In this document: positions 32,914 through 41,754 of the stretch, piece after piece
Position numbering within the stretch: the stretch's first letter is position 1
Layout of the letters: every line of letters starts with the position of its first letter
Source: Ruminococcus sp.
Lineage (GTDB): Bacteria; Bacillota; Clostridia; Oscillospirales; Acutalibacteraceae
Length of the DNA stretch: 53,056 nt
Assembly: GCA_017456845.1 (NCBI GenBank)
Contig: JAFTIP010000019.1
Span: 1-53,056, forward strand
Reading direction: 5' to 3'
Notes under the pieces: generated by a model
Told to the model about the DNA's origin: nothing
The model's input: the letters and a program-made list of their open reading frames with translations, nothing else
Database searches by the model: none
Made by a program: the position numbers and the translations under genes

Positions 32914-34032
32914 TTAATAAGAGTAAGTATCTGCAACTGAGTCTTCATAGATAAACTTTGCGAGGTCATAGCGTGCTTTGTACCAGTCGTTTACAAGGAT
33001 AACTGAACCTGCCTCGTTATAACCATAGCTCCAAGTTCCGTCTGTAGGCATTGAAAGCTGTTCTATATCATAATTAAGATAAGTTAACGCACCTGAAACA
33101 AGGGTTGTAATCTCGCTATTCTTAAGATTTGTTGTAATATTGGGACCTACCGAGTTTACAATCTGAACTATCTCAGTAAGGGATGCACCCTTAAGCTCGT
33201 CAATAACAGCATTTAAGAAGTTACGCTGACGCTCAACTCTATCCCAGTCGGAACCGCCATATTCAGTGCCGTTAATGTATCCGCCGCGGTTTCTGGCGTA
33301 CCATAAAGACTGCTGGCCGTTTAAGTGTACCATACCGGGCTGGGTATCATAAGGTAGATATTCAGCTTGGCCATTCTGGGCAATCTGGTCGTTTATATAC
33401 CAGATTTCCTCCTGTGTAAGTTCTACGTCAACACCACCCATAATGTCGACAATCTCTTTAAAAGTTTCAAAATTAACTATGGCGTAGCGGTCCACCTGCA
33501 CACCGTAGTTTGCCTCGATAGTTGCTATAGAAAGCTCTGCACCGCCTAATGAATAAGCGGCATTAAGCTTAGTGGCATAATAACCTGGAATTGAAATGTA
33601 GGTATCTCTTAAAAAAGAGGTCATCTTAATCTTTTCGTGGCGGTTATCAATAGAAAGCAAAATCATTGTATCGCTTAAGCCTTGATTACCGTACTGGTCG
33701 GCACCGAAAAGCATAATATTCAGAATGTAAGGGTCGCTTAAAAGCTCGCCTGTTTCATCATCAAAAATAAGCAAATCGGGGTCTGTAGGGTCCGTTGAAG
33801 AGTTACTGCCTGCCGGCTTAACACTCGGCTTATTAATATCTTTATAATTAAACTTATTAATAGTACCATAGTAAATTATGGAAGCAGAGCCGGTTAAAAG
33901 AAAAACCAGCGACAAAACCGCACATATAATTTTAATAATTATTAGCTTATTCTTAGACTTTTCGCGGGAGTTTAAGCTTGAATCAGCCGACGAGCTGATA
34001 TCCACAAACTCCTGATCATTTCTTTCAGACAT
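32914..34032 (-). CDS. LCP (LytR-CpsA-Psr) family cell-envelope ligase
   Basis: LCP enzymes transfer anionic glycopolymers such as teichoic acid from the undecaprenyl carrier to peptidoglycan. After a 30-residue cytosolic tail, a membrane helix (about 32-54, IIKIICAVLSLVFLLTGSA) anchors the protein. The LCP domain starts at DTMILLSIDN and includes MTSFLRDTYISIPGY with a conserved Arg-Asp, KLNAAYSLGG, and DIMGGVDVEL. A late RNRGGYINGTEYGGSDWDR fits the conserved basic and aspartate substrate site. I chose the ATG at 34030-34032 (AAAGGGG seven bases upstream) over one two codons earlier. LicD and GT2 genes nearby suggest glycopolymer synthesis. Confidence 0.93.
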   Translation of the reverse strand: MSERNDQEFVDISSSADSSLNSREKSKNKLIIIKIICAVLSLVFLLTGSASIIYYGTINKFNYKDINKPSVKPAGSNSSTDPTDPDLLIFDDETGELLSDPYILNIMLFGADQYGNQGLSDTMILLSIDNRHEKIKMTSFLRDTYISIPGYYATKLNAAYSLGGAELSIATIEANYGVQVDRYAIVNFETFKEIVDIMGGVDVELTQEEIWYINDQIAQNGQAEYLPYDTQPGMVHLNGQQSLWYARNRGGYINGTEYGGSDWDRVERQRNFLNAVIDELKGASLTEIVQIVNSVGPNITTNLKNSEITTLVSGALTYLNYDIEQLSMPTDGTWSYGYNEAGSVILVNDWYKARYDLAKFIYEDSVADTYSY

Positions 34033-34162
34033 AACCATTCCCCTTTCTAAAGCCTTATACGAAACAATTATAATGGTTGAAATAAAATTATATTTCTCTA
34101 ATAGAATTATACAAAGAAATCGTCAAACTTTCACAAAAACTTCAGAATAATGCAGAGTTTTG

Positions 34163-34747
34163 TCAATCAAGCTCATCAAGAGTAAGGGTAAACGAAGGAA
34201 GAAATTCTTCCATAAACACATTCAAGGCAGGCAGGTTCATATTATTCAAAGATTCCAAGGTACTGCGTTCTGCCTTTAAAAACTCTACGTTACCCATTTT
34301 GAGCTCCTCGCGACATTTGCAAAGTGCCGATAGTTTATCTGCGGCTTTGACATAAATGTGAAGCTTTTTATCTGAAAGCTCAGAATCCACTAAAGGTGCA
34401 TACTCATCAGCAAGATAATCAGGAAGCATAGAAAGAAGCTTTTGCTCGCTTAAATGCTCAATGTTCTTATATGCCTCTTTGATTTTAGGGTCGAAGTACT
34501 TTATGGGAGTAGGTAAATCTCCTGTTATAATCTCGCTGGCATCATGAAAAAGGCCCATAAGGGCGGCTCTGTCGGCATTAAGGTTCTCGCCAAAGCGTTT
34601 GTTAGCAATACATACAAGAGCGTGAGCAAAAATTGCGACGTCCAGACTGTGTTCACCAATGTTTTCTTCTCTTGTATTGTTCATAAGTCCCCAGCGATTT
34701 ATATATTTCATTCTGGAAAGCATTGCAAAAAAATTGTAATTTGCCAT
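34163..34747 (-). CDS. HD-domain 5'-deoxynucleotidase, YfbR-like
   Basis: The 194-residue HD phosphohydrolase resembles YfbR, which dephosphorylates deoxyribonucleoside 5'-monophosphates. Metal-binding motifs are EHSLDVAIFAHALV (His near residue 33), GLFHDASEIITGDLPTPIKY (His-Asp near 68-69) and the late Asp in KAADKLSALCKC (near 137). An AAGGAGA site precedes the ATG. It is divergent from the dipeptidase gene with about 135 AT-rich bases between, containing possible overlapping promoters that I cannot assign. Confidence 0.88.
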   Translation of the reverse strand: MANYNFFAMLSRMKYINRWGLMNNTREENIGEHSLDVAIFAHALVCIANKRFGENLNADRAALMGLFHDASEIITGDLPTPIKYFDPKIKEAYKNIEHLSEQKLLSMLPDYLADEYAPLVDSELSDKKLHIYVKAADKLSALCKCREELKMGNVEFLKAERSTLESLNNMNLPALNVFMEEFLPSFTLTLDELD

Positions 34748-34881
34748 AAAATCTCCTTATTTCAAAAAAACATAGTGCATTTTTTGATTATATATGTTAT
34801 AATACTTAATTATGATTATATACTATTATACTTTGGAGGTAAAGTATTTTTTATAACTCCAAATTATTTTGAGGTGATTTT

Positions 34882-36240
34882 ATGTCATTCGGTGAAAAAT
34901 TTCTTAATTATAAAGAAGAGCTTCTCAAGGACCTTGCTGAGCTTATTAGCATAGAATCTGTATCTGCAGAGCATCCCGAAAAATGCACAGAGGCTCTTAA
35001 TTGGATGCTTCAAAAAGCCCAGAGCTTCGGACTTATTACCAAAAACATTGATAACAAGGCAGGTCACGCACAGCTTGGTGAAGGCGGGCTTTTATGTGCT
35101 ACTCTTACCCATCTTGACGTTGTGCCTGCTTCCTCCGGTTGGGACACAAATCCCTTTGAATTAACAAGAAAAGACGGCAGACTTTTAGGCAGAGGAGTTG
35201 CTGACGACAAAGGTGCCGCCTTGATTACGCTTTACTGCTTAAGAATTCTTAAAGAAGAAGGCGTTGAGGGCAAAAATACAATACGAGCAATTTTCGGCAC
35301 AGACGAAGAAGTAGGTATGACAGATGTAGCCGCATATTTCTCCAAAGAAGATATGCCTGATATGTCATTTACTCCTGACGCTGATTACGGTATTTGCAGA
35401 GCTGAAAAGGGTATTTTACAACTTGAGCTTACCTGCAAACGCGGTGACGCCGCTGTACTTACGGAATTCAAGGGCGGAACAGTAGTTAACGCTGTTGCCG
35501 ACACAGCCTATGCGGTAATCAACTGTAACGAAAACGACGACCACCAGCTTATGAGACTTGCCGACGCAAAAAGCGGTGAATTTGACTTTATGTATACTCC
35601 CGATGGTATGCTGATAAAATCAAAAGGCAGAGCAGCACACGCTTGTGAGCCTCAGAAAGGCCACAACGCTATACTTGACCTTATTGATTTGCTTTCTGCT
35701 AATTTCAGTCTTTCTTCTTTAGGTAATCTTTGCTCTTTCATTTCAACTCACATAAGGCTTGAAAGTGACGGTACATCCCTTGGTATGAAAATGAGAGATT
35801 CTCAGTCGGGAGAGCTTACAGTTTGCGTTTCTACCATTGAAATCAACGAAAGCAATGAGCGAGCTACTCTTGACATCCGCTATCCCGTAACCTTTGGCGG
35901 CAAGGAGCTTATCAGAAGAGTTAAAAAAGCTGCTGATTTTGAAAACATAGAGGTTAACGTGCTCAGCCACGCAAAGCCCCTTTATCTTGATGATACACGA
36001 CCTGTTATTGCGATTCTTAAGGAATCCTATGAAGAGATCATGGGTGAAGCACCTGAAATGTACGCAACAGGTGGCGGAACCTATGCCAGAAAGCTCGGGG
36101 GCAACGGCGTTGCTTTTGGCCCTGTGTTTAAAGGTGACCCTTCAAACCTTCATACTGACAATGAAGGTTTGAACGAAGAAAACTTTATGAAGCACGCACA
36201 GATTTGCTTAGAGGCTATGTACAGAATGTATATTGCCTGA
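34882..36240 (+). CDS. Sapep-type M20 Mn2+-dependent dipeptidase (PepV-like)
   Basis: This cytosolic metallo-dipeptidase has 452 residues. The M20 metal site shows LTHLDVVPASSGWDTNPFE near residue 75, the bridging aspartate in GRGVADDKGAA near 110, and the Glu-Glu pair in FGTDEEVGMTD near 140. The dimerisation lid and the C-terminal GGGTYARK with its metal ligand complete the fold. It probably cleaves dipeptides, including D-Ala or wall-derived ones. GAGGTG precedes the ATG. It heads a tight plus-strand run with a DUF975-like protein, GT2 and LicD. Confidence 0.9.
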   Translation: MSFGEKFLNYKEELLKDLAELISIESVSAEHPEKCTEALNWMLQKAQSFGLITKNIDNKAGHAQLGEGGLLCATLTHLDVVPASSGWDTNPFELTRKDGRLLGRGVADDKGAALITLYCLRILKEEGVEGKNTIRAIFGTDEEVGMTDVAAYFSKEDMPDMSFTPDADYGICRAEKGILQLELTCKRGDAAVLTEFKGGTVVNAVADTAYAVINCNENDDHQLMRLADAKSGEFDFMYTPDGMLIKSKGRAAHACEPQKGHNAILDLIDLLSANFSLSSLGNLCSFISTHIRLESDGTSLGMKMRDSQSGELTVCVSTIEINESNERATLDIRYPVTFGGKELIRRVKKAADFENIEVNVLSHAKPLYLDDTRPVIAILKESYEEIMGEAPEMYATGGGTYARKLGGNGVAFGPVFKGDPSNLHTDNEGLNEENFMKHAQICLEAMYRMYIA

Positions 36241-36255
36241 GGAGGATAAAGGTAT

Positions 36256-37092
36256 ATGAATGCTGAACGAAGAATAAAAAACGAAGCTAAAAGCCTGCTT
36301 TCAAAAGGAAACTGGAGCACTGCTCTTGGTGTTTTCTTTATACTCTTTGCAGGAGTTCTTCTTATACTTTTCATACAAAGTATTATTGTACTTGGAATTC
36401 AGGTAGTTTTTACTCCTCTTTTTAACGTTTTAGCCGAGGTTGAGCCTTTGTTTTCTTTAGAAACAGAAGACTCCTTAGGAAACTCTATTATTTTACTGCT
36501 ATCAGGCACAGGCGGATACCTTGCATACGCATTGGGGTTTGTGTTCTTATTTCCCCTTTACTGCGGTGTAAGACGATATTTCTACTTAATTTCCAATGGT
36601 GAAGAGGCTGGAATCGCTGATGTGTTTTACTATCTGACAAAAAAGCTTAAAAGCTGCTTATTATTCGGCTTGAGATACGGACTTATCTGCATTTTAAAGC
36701 TTTTGCCCTGTATTGCCCCTGCTTATTTAATTGTTACTGCAATTATCAGCAATGAATTGAGTACTGTGGCAAACTCCTTGCTTACACTCTGCGTATTTAT
36801 CACAGGCATTGCAGGTATTTCTTTATGGGTTTTGTGGACCTCACGGCAGTCATTGAGCATGTATTTATTTATTGAAGACGACACAAAGCCTGCAGGCTTT
36901 TATGTTAAAGAGTCTGAAAGAATCACAAACGGTCCTCTCAACAAATCCGTAAGAAAACTTACGTACTCTTTTGGCGGTTGGTTTTTGCTTGCACTTACAG
37001 GTGTTGGTATGTTATACTTTGTACCGTATTTTGAGATGTCGGTGGCTACATCGGCAAAATGGATAATTAAACTCAGTAAGGAAGTGTACTGA
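36256..37092 (+). CDS. DUF975-like polytopic membrane protein
   Basis: The 278-residue protein resembles DUF975 membrane proteins, although I rate this as family-level only. The N-terminal RIKNEAKSLLSKGNWSTALG, the internal RRYFYLISNGEEAGIADVFYYL and the closing YSFGGWFLLALTGVGMLYFVPY are the matching features. It has about six membrane segments. Function is unknown. It lies 15 bases after the dipeptidase and two bases before the GT2 gene, so translation is probably coupled and a role in envelope glycan work is plausible but unproven. Confidence 0.65.
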   Translation: MNAERRIKNEAKSLLSKGNWSTALGVFFILFAGVLLILFIQSIIVLGIQVVFTPLFNVLAEVEPLFSLETEDSLGNSIILLLSGTGGYLAYALGFVFLFPLYCGVRRYFYLISNGEEAGIADVFYYLTKKLKSCLLFGLRYGLICILKLLPCIAPAYLIVTAIISNELSTVANSLLTLCVFITGIAGISLWVLWTSRQSLSMYLFIEDDTKPAGFYVKESERITNGPLNKSVRKLTYSFGGWFLLALTGVGMLYFVPYFEMSVATSAKWIIKLSKEVY

Positions 37093-37094
37093 TT

Positions 37095-38189
37095 ATGTTG
37101 GTTTCACTTTGTGTAATTGCATATAACGAAGAGAAGGTACTTAACGGACTTTTCAGAAATATAGCAGACCAGACATATCCTCACGATAAAATTGAGGTAG
37201 TTCTTGTAGACAGCAACTCTAAAGATAACACTCTTGCAATGATGGAAGACTTTAAAGCAACTGATTACGGATTTAAAGACGTTTTAATTACAAGCAGTGA
37301 TAAAGGTAGTCAGGCTGCCTCTTGGAATGCCGCACTTTGTAAAGCCACAGGCGACGTAATCATAAGAATTGATGCACACGCATCTATTCCCAGAAACTTT
37401 ATTGCACGTTGTATTTACAATATGGAAGAATTCGGAGAAACTATTGTTGGCGGCGGAAGGCCAAATATTGTTGATAATGAAACCTCATGGAAGCTTACCC
37501 TTTTAGCGGCTGAAGAAAGTCTTTTCGGCAGTTCTATTGCCAATTACAGACGCCCTACAGGAAAGCAGGAGTACCACGACAGCCTCTTTCATGCTGCTTA
37601 TAAACGCGAGGTATTTGAAAAAGTCGGCGGCTTCAACGAAGCTTTAGGCAGAACCGAAGATAATGAGCTTCATTACAGAATTCGCGAAGCAGGATATAAG
37701 ATGTGCAGTTTTCCTGACATTATATCCTTTCAGCACACAAGAAGCACTTTACGCCATATGATAAAACAGAAATTCGGCAACGGATTATGGATAGGTCTTA
37801 CAACTGGTGTATGTCCGGGGTGTCTTTCATATTTCCATTTTGCACCCTTTGTATTCCTTTTAATGCTTGTTATTTTCACGGTGTTTGCCGCATTGGGTTA
37901 TATTTATCCCTTGCTTTACACAGTGCTTGCGTATCTTATGTTTGACTTTGTTAATACGGTAGTTTGCTTTATTACACGCAAGGTTAAACCTCAGTTTTTG
38001 CTTCTTCCCTTCCTTTTCCCTATTCTTCATATTGCTTATGGTGTAGGAACACTTTGCGGGCTTGTTAAGATGCCTTTTTGGCGTAAAAAACTTGGCACAA
38101 TGCCTTTTGACAGAATTAAAGAAGTACAGGAAGAGGTTATTAGGAATAACCGACATAACACAAAAGAAAGCAGTGAAAAATCAATTTGA
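37095..38189 (+). CDS. Family 2 glycosyltransferase, ExoA-like
   Basis: The 364-residue enzyme has a GT-A domain (SLCVIAYNEEKVLNGL at the start, VVLVDSNSKDNT near residue 38, an IRIDAHASI metal/nucleotide DxD-like site near 93, and GRTEDNELHYRIREAGY as the acceptor/ED motif near 180). Three or four membrane helices follow in the last 130 residues. Relatives include succinoglycan ExoA. The sugar and acceptor are unknown. It overlaps licD by four bases. Confidence 0.9.
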   Translation: MLVSLCVIAYNEEKVLNGLFRNIADQTYPHDKIEVVLVDSNSKDNTLAMMEDFKATDYGFKDVLITSSDKGSQAASWNAALCKATGDVIIRIDAHASIPRNFIARCIYNMEEFGETIVGGGRPNIVDNETSWKLTLLAAEESLFGSSIANYRRPTGKQEYHDSLFHAAYKREVFEKVGGFNEALGRTEDNELHYRIREAGYKMCSFPDIISFQHTRSTLRHMIKQKFGNGLWIGLTTGVCPGCLSYFHFAPFVFLLMLVIFTVFAALGYIYPLLYTVLAYLMFDFVNTVVCFITRKVKPQFLLLPFLFPILHIAYGVGTLCGLVKMPFWRKKLGTMPFDRIKEVQEEVIRNNRHNTKESSEKSI

Positions 38190-39022
38190 GTATTCAGCTT
38201 GACGGTAAAAAGCTCAGAGAACTACAAATAGCAGAGCTCGACGGACTAAACTTCTTTGATGATTTCTGCAGAAGCCACGGGCTTACATACTACCTTTGCG
38301 GCGGTTGCCTTATAGGTTCTATTAGAAATAAAGGCTTTGTTCCTTGGGACGACGATATTGACGTTCTGATGCCAAGACCTGATTACGAACAGTTCTTGAA
38401 GCTTTATAAAAAAGAAAACCCCAGTGAGCGTTTTAAACTTTTAGATGCAGACAAAGAAAGAACCTACGGCAATATTTTTGCTGTGATTGCTGATACGAAC
38501 CACACGCTTGTTAAAGAATACCAGAAAGATATGGATATGCCCCATGGTATTCCCCTTGATATTTTCCCTATAGACGGCTTGGCAAGCGGTAAAATGGCTC
38601 GATACGTTCAATATATGTGGACTATGGTTTACTCGCTGTTTCGCTCCGGCATTGTTCCTAAAAATCAGGGCGGTATACTTAGCCTTGGCTCTAAGGTGCT
38701 TTTAGGAATTTTCAGGGGTAAGAATGTAAGATATAAAATCTGGAGATTTGCCCAAAAAAGAATGAGCCGCTACAGTTTTGAGACTTCCGAAAACGTTGCA
38801 GAGCTTTGTGCGGGATTTTACTTTATGAAAAAAGTATATCCCAGAAGCATTTACGACGGAATTTGTGAAGTTGAGTTTGAAGGCAGGAATTACCTTGCAA
38901 TGAAAAACTATGACGAATACCTGCAAATACCCTTTGGTAACTATATGGAGCTTCCTCCTGAAGAAAAAAGGGTAGCTCATCATGACATAATTGAGCTTAA
39001 ACTTAACGTTAAGGCAAGATAA
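38186..39022 (+). CDS. LicD family phosphotransferase
   Basis: LicD proteins are nucleotidyltransferase-fold enzymes that attach phosphocholine or similar phospho-groups to surface glycans. The signature YLCGGCLIGSIRNKGFVPWD with the following DDIDVLMPRPDYEQF lies near residues 32-70. The 278-residue length fits. I place the start at TTG (38186-38188), which overlaps the upstream TGA in TTGA. The Shine-Dalgarno is weak, so expression likely relies on coupling to the GT2 gene. With LCP nearby this suggests decoration of a wall polymer; I infer this from context only. Confidence 0.88.
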   Translation: MSIQLDGKKLRELQIAELDGLNFFDDFCRSHGLTYYLCGGCLIGSIRNKGFVPWDDDIDVLMPRPDYEQFLKLYKKENPSERFKLLDADKERTYGNIFAVIADTNHTLVKEYQKDMDMPHGIPLDIFPIDGLASGKMARYVQYMWTMVYSLFRSGIVPKNQGGILSLGSKVLLGIFRGKNVRYKIWRFAQKRMSRYSFETSENVAELCAGFYFMKKVYPRSIYDGICEVEFEGRNYLAMKNYDEYLQIPFGNYMELPPEEKRVAHHDIIELKLNVKAR

Positions 39023-39027
39023 TCCAC

Positions 39028-39056
39028 TTGACAATTTAGCTTTATAGTAATAGAAT
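39028..39056 (+). promoter_or_regulatory. Promoter of the FMN riboswitch-ribU unit
   Basis: Perfect TTGACA (39028-39033), a 17-base spacer and TAGAAT (39051-39056), just before the RFN element. Confidence 0.75.
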
Positions 39057-39065
39057 ACTTATGAA

Positions 39066-39170
39066 ATCTTTGGGGCGGGGTGCAATTCCCCACCGGTGGT
39101 AAAGCCCACGAGCCTTGTGCTGAACAGGTGAAATTCCTGTGCCGACGGTAAAGTCCGGATGAAAAAAGAT
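39066..39170 (+). promoter_or_regulatory. FMN riboswitch (RFN element)
   Basis: The RFN core blocks are present in order: GGGGCGGGGTGCAATTCCCC, ACCGGTGGTAAAGCCC, then GAACAGGTGAAATTCCTG and GCCGACGGTAAAGTCCGGATG. The P1 stem ATCTTT / AAAGAT closes the aptamer. FMN binding should promote termination at the following hairpin and lower ribU expression. Confidence 0.97.
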
Positions 39171-39194
39171 GTCAATATATTTATGTATTGTCAC

Positions 39195-39223
39195 GCTCCG
39201 CTGTTTGCGGAGCTTTTATTTTT
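39195..39223 (+). terminator. Riboswitch terminator before ribU
   Basis: GCTCCGC / GCGGAGC with a TGTTT loop followed by TTTTATTTTT. It lies 24 bases after the aptamer, the position of an RFN expression platform. Confidence 0.9.
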
Positions 39224-39249
39224 CCCCATACCATGGAGGTATTTATTAA

Positions 39250-39942
39250 ATGAACAACACTTTATCACGAAATAACGACAGAAGTTCTCACCTGAAAATG
39301 CTGGCTACCCTCGGTATGCTTGCAGCTATGGCATACGTAATAACCTTTTTATGCAGAGTTCCAATTATACCCGCCGTGCCCTTTTTAGATCTTGAATTTA
39401 AAAGTGCAGTTATATTGATTGGAGGCTTTATTTACGGTCCGCTGCCTGCTTTTGCTGTTACGGTTGTTGTATGCTTTCTTGAAATGCTAACGTTCAGCTC
39501 TACGGGCTTTATAGGCTTTATTATGAACGTACTCGCAACGTCAGCCTTTGTTTGCCCTGCGGCTTTTATTTATAAAAAGAAAAAGAAGCTTACCGGTGCA
39601 ATAATAGGACTTGCTGCAGGCACTTTGCTTATGACAGGTGTTATGCTTTTATGGAACTACCTTGTAACACCGATTTATATGCACATTTCCAGAGAAATGA
39701 TTATGCCACTCTTAATCCCTGCTTTTCTTCCTTTTAATCTGATTAAAGGAGCGTTAAATTCAAGTGCTACGCTTATATTATATAAATTTGTAGTAACAGC
39801 TTTAAGAAAAGCAAAGCTTTTGCCAAGGGCAGGAGAAGAAAGCAAAAAGAAAACATCCACGTTTATTTCTTCCCTTGTACTTTCAATTGTTGTGATTACA
39901 ACTTGTGTGTTAGTAATATTAGCATTTAACGGAATATTATAA
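39250..39942 (+). CDS. ribU: Riboflavin ECF transporter S component RibU
   Basis: RibU is the substrate-binding membrane subunit that imports riboflavin with the shared EcfA/A'/T module, which is not in this window. The 230-residue protein has six membrane segments. MLAAMAYVITFLCRVPI in helix 1, DLEFKSAVILIGGFIYGPLPA in the loop and helix 2 region, and NYLVTPIY further on are typical of RibU. Identification is reinforced by the FMN riboswitch and its terminator directly upstream. GGAGG precedes the ATG. Confidence 0.95.
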   Translation: MNNTLSRNNDRSSHLKMLATLGMLAAMAYVITFLCRVPIIPAVPFLDLEFKSAVILIGGFIYGPLPAFAVTVVVCFLEMLTFSSTGFIGFIMNVLATSAFVCPAAFIYKKKKKLTGAIIGLAAGTLLMTGVMLLWNYLVTPIYMHISREMIMPLLIPAFLPFNLIKGALNSSATLILYKFVVTALRKAKLLPRAGEESKKKTSTFISSLVLSIVVITTCVLVILAFNGIL

Positions 39943-39971
39943 TTGACAAAATTCAATAATAGGTATATTAT
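39943..39971 (+). promoter_or_regulatory. Promoter of the THF riboswitch-folT unit
   Basis: TTGACA (39943-39948) begins at the base after the ribU stop codon, followed by 17 bases and TATTAT (39966-39971). Confidence 0.7.
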
Positions 39972-39980
39972 TATAAAAAA

Positions 39981-40078
39981 CAGAGTAGAGCCTTGTGCGT
40001 AAAGTGCCGCTTGGACGGGGAGTTGCCAAGAGGACGAAGAGTTAATCTCGCGGTGTAAGGCTTGCATCCCGCTGAAAA
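39981..40078 (+). promoter_or_regulatory. Tetrahydrofolate (THF) riboswitch
   Basis: The conserved 5' block AGAGTAG and 3' block CGCGGTGTAAGGCTTGCATC with CCGC match the THF-II-free, classic THF aptamer found upstream of folT. TAGAGCCTT pairs with the late AAGGCTTGC region. Folate binding is expected to reduce folT expression through the hairpin that follows. Confidence 0.9.
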
Positions 40079-40089
40079 TCAGAACTATT

Positions 40090-40135
40090 GGCGGAACTGT
40101 GCGTTTTTTAATGCGGTTTCGCCTTTCTCTTTTTC
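40090..40135 (+). terminator. Putative terminator in the folT leader
   Basis: GGCGGAAC / GTTTCGCC (one G-U) encloses a loop and is followed by TTTCTCTTTTTC. It lies between the THF aptamer and the folT ribosome-binding site and is the likely expression platform. Confidence 0.65.
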
Positions 40136-40160
40136 TGCGGCAAACACAGGAGGTTTGCAC

Positions 40161-40727
40161 GTGAATATCATTGGAGAAAAATTTATTAAATCAGCCCGGC
40201 TTTTAAGAAAGCCTCAGAACCTTGCCGTGTGCGGCATGCTTTTGGCGTTGAGAATTGTTATCGGTTATTTTTCTAACCTTACCCTTGCAATTTCGCCGGA
40301 TATCAAAATCGGCTTTTCCTTTTTGCCGATTGCCATTGCAGGAATACTTTGCGGCCCTGTAGCTTCAGGTATAATCGGTGCACTGGGCGATTTATTCTGC
40401 TTTATTTTGGCGCCTATGGGAGCGTACTTCCCCGGATGGACAATAAATGGATTACTTGTAGGTTTGCTATACGGCTTATTTTTGTTTGAATGTAAGCGGT
40501 TTATACCTTCCTTAGTGATTTGTGAGATTGTAACCGGAGTTTTTGTTGAAATAATATTAGGCTCGTTATGGCTTTACATTCAGTTTTCAAAGGCTTTCTG
40601 GATAACTGCAGGAGTAAGAGGCATAAAAACTCTGATAGCAATACCTATTGAAACAGCACTTATCATAATTTTTGAAAAGGCTATAATTATCAGACTTGAT
40701 AAGCTCATAAAAAGGAGACGAAACTAA
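40161..40727 (+). CDS. folT: Folate ECF transporter S component FolT
   Basis: FolT is the folate-binding membrane subunit of an energy-coupling factor transporter. The 188-residue protein has about six helices. LAVCGMLLALRIVIGYF at the start of helix 1, SPDIKIGFSFLPIAIAGILC and PGWTINGLLVGLLYG are family-like. The GTG start (40161) follows AGGAGG at good spacing; the longer ATG-initiated open frame runs through the riboswitch and is rejected. The ribosome-binding site lies in the loop of a small GCAAAC / GTTTGC hairpin. The THF riboswitch upstream supports the substrate call. Confidence 0.94.
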   Translation: MNIIGEKFIKSARLLRKPQNLAVCGMLLALRIVIGYFSNLTLAISPDIKIGFSFLPIAIAGILCGPVASGIIGALGDLFCFILAPMGAYFPGWTINGLLVGLLYGLFLFECKRFIPSLVICEIVTGVFVEIILGSLWLYIQFSKAFWITAGVRGIKTLIAIPIETALIIIFEKAIIIRLDKLIKRRRN

Positions 40728-40728
40728 C

Positions 40729-41676
40729 GTGAAAATTACTGTTCTTGACAAAAGTACCCTTGGAGAAGATATTGACCTTTCCCCTATTTATGCGTTGGGC
40801 GAGGTTGAAGAATTTGAAACTACTGCACCTGATGAGATTTCTGATAGAATAAGCAACAGCGATGTAGTTATTATTAATAAAATCAAGCTTAACGAAAGCA
40901 ACCTCAGCAAAGCATCAAATCTTAAGCTTATCTGTGTTGCAGCTACAGGCTATGATAATATTGACACCGTTTACTGCAAAAAAGCAAATATCGCCCTTTA
41001 TAATGTTCCCGGCTACTCAACTGACAGCGTTGCACAGGTTACTCTCTCTATGGTGTTGAGTCTTGTTACTCATCTTAAGGAGTACGAATCCTTTGTTAAC
41101 AGCGGTGAATACTCAAAATCTGGTATTGCTAACAAGCTAACACCTGTATATCATGAACTTTCAAACCTTACGTGGGGCGTTGTTGGCGGCGGCGGAATCG
41201 GAACAAAGGTTGCCGAGATTGCAGATGCGATAGGCTGCAAAGTGATGATTTGCAGAAGAAAAAACGAGGGAAAATTCCCTGTGGTGGATATTGACGAACT
41301 TTGCACTGAATGTGACGTTATTTCTCTGCATGTTCCTTTAAGTGACGAAACGCGAAACCTTATAAACGCTGAAAGAATCGCAAAAATGAAGAAAAACGCC
41401 ATCGTGGTAAATACTGCACGCGGTGCAGTAACTGACGAAAAAGCTTTGGCTAACGCTATAAAAGAGAATAGAATCGGTGGTTTAGGCGTAGACGTTTATT
41501 CTGTTGAGCCTTTCCCTGAAAATCATCCTTACACAGATATTTTAGGATATGATAATGTAGTGTTTACACCTCATATGGCTTGGGGCTCATATGAAGCACG
41601 TAACAGATGCGTAAAAATTATGGGCGAAAACATCAAAAGCTTTTATGGCGGAGATACTAAAAACAGAATATTTTAA
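40729..41676 (+). CDS. D-isomer-specific 2-hydroxyacid dehydrogenase (glycerate dehydrogenase-like)
   Basis: This is a 315-residue NAD-dependent reductase. It shows the catalytic-domain VAATGYDNID, the GVVGGGGIGTKVAEIADAIG nucleotide-binding motif near residue 148, the arginine in VVNTARGAVTDEKAL near 228, the glutamate in DVYSVEPFPENHP near 256 and the histidine in FTPHMAWGSYEAR near 283. Glycerate or hydroxypyruvate is the likeliest substrate, but lactate- or phosphoglycerate-type activity cannot be excluded. The GTG start has AAAGGAG upstream and lies one base after folT, so it should share the folate-responsive transcript. Confidence 0.9.
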   Translation: MKITVLDKSTLGEDIDLSPIYALGEVEEFETTAPDEISDRISNSDVVIINKIKLNESNLSKASNLKLICVAATGYDNIDTVYCKKANIALYNVPGYSTDSVAQVTLSMVLSLVTHLKEYESFVNSGEYSKSGIANKLTPVYHELSNLTWGVVGGGGIGTKVAEIADAIGCKVMICRRKNEGKFPVVDIDELCTECDVISLHVPLSDETRNLINAERIAKMKKNAIVVNTARGAVTDEKALANAIKENRIGGLGVDVYSVEPFPENHPYTDILGYDNVVFTPHMAWGSYEARNRCVKIMGENIKSFYGGDTKNRIF

Positions 41677-41690
41677 TTTTTTACATAAGT

Positions 41691-41727
41691 AAACCTCCCT
41701 GAGAAAAATCTCAGGGAGGTTTTTATA
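41691..41727. terminator. Strong bidirectional terminator
   Basis: AAACCTCCCTGAGA pairs perfectly with TCTCAGGGAGGTTT around AAAA, with T-runs on either strand. It separates the convergent dehydrogenase and pullulanase genes. Confidence 0.95.
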
Positions 41728-41754
41728 TATCAGAAAACTGATTATTTAATGGAA

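Noticed and set aside
40062-40160. Earlier ATG for folT
   Set aside because: It begins inside the THF riboswitch and runs through the terminator; the GTG at 40161 has AGGAGG and gives the normal FolT length.
39675-40160. Minus-strand open frame of 161 codons across the ribU end and the THF riboswitch
   Set aside because: It is antisense to ribU and to the riboswitch, with no ribosome-binding site or recognisable protein features.
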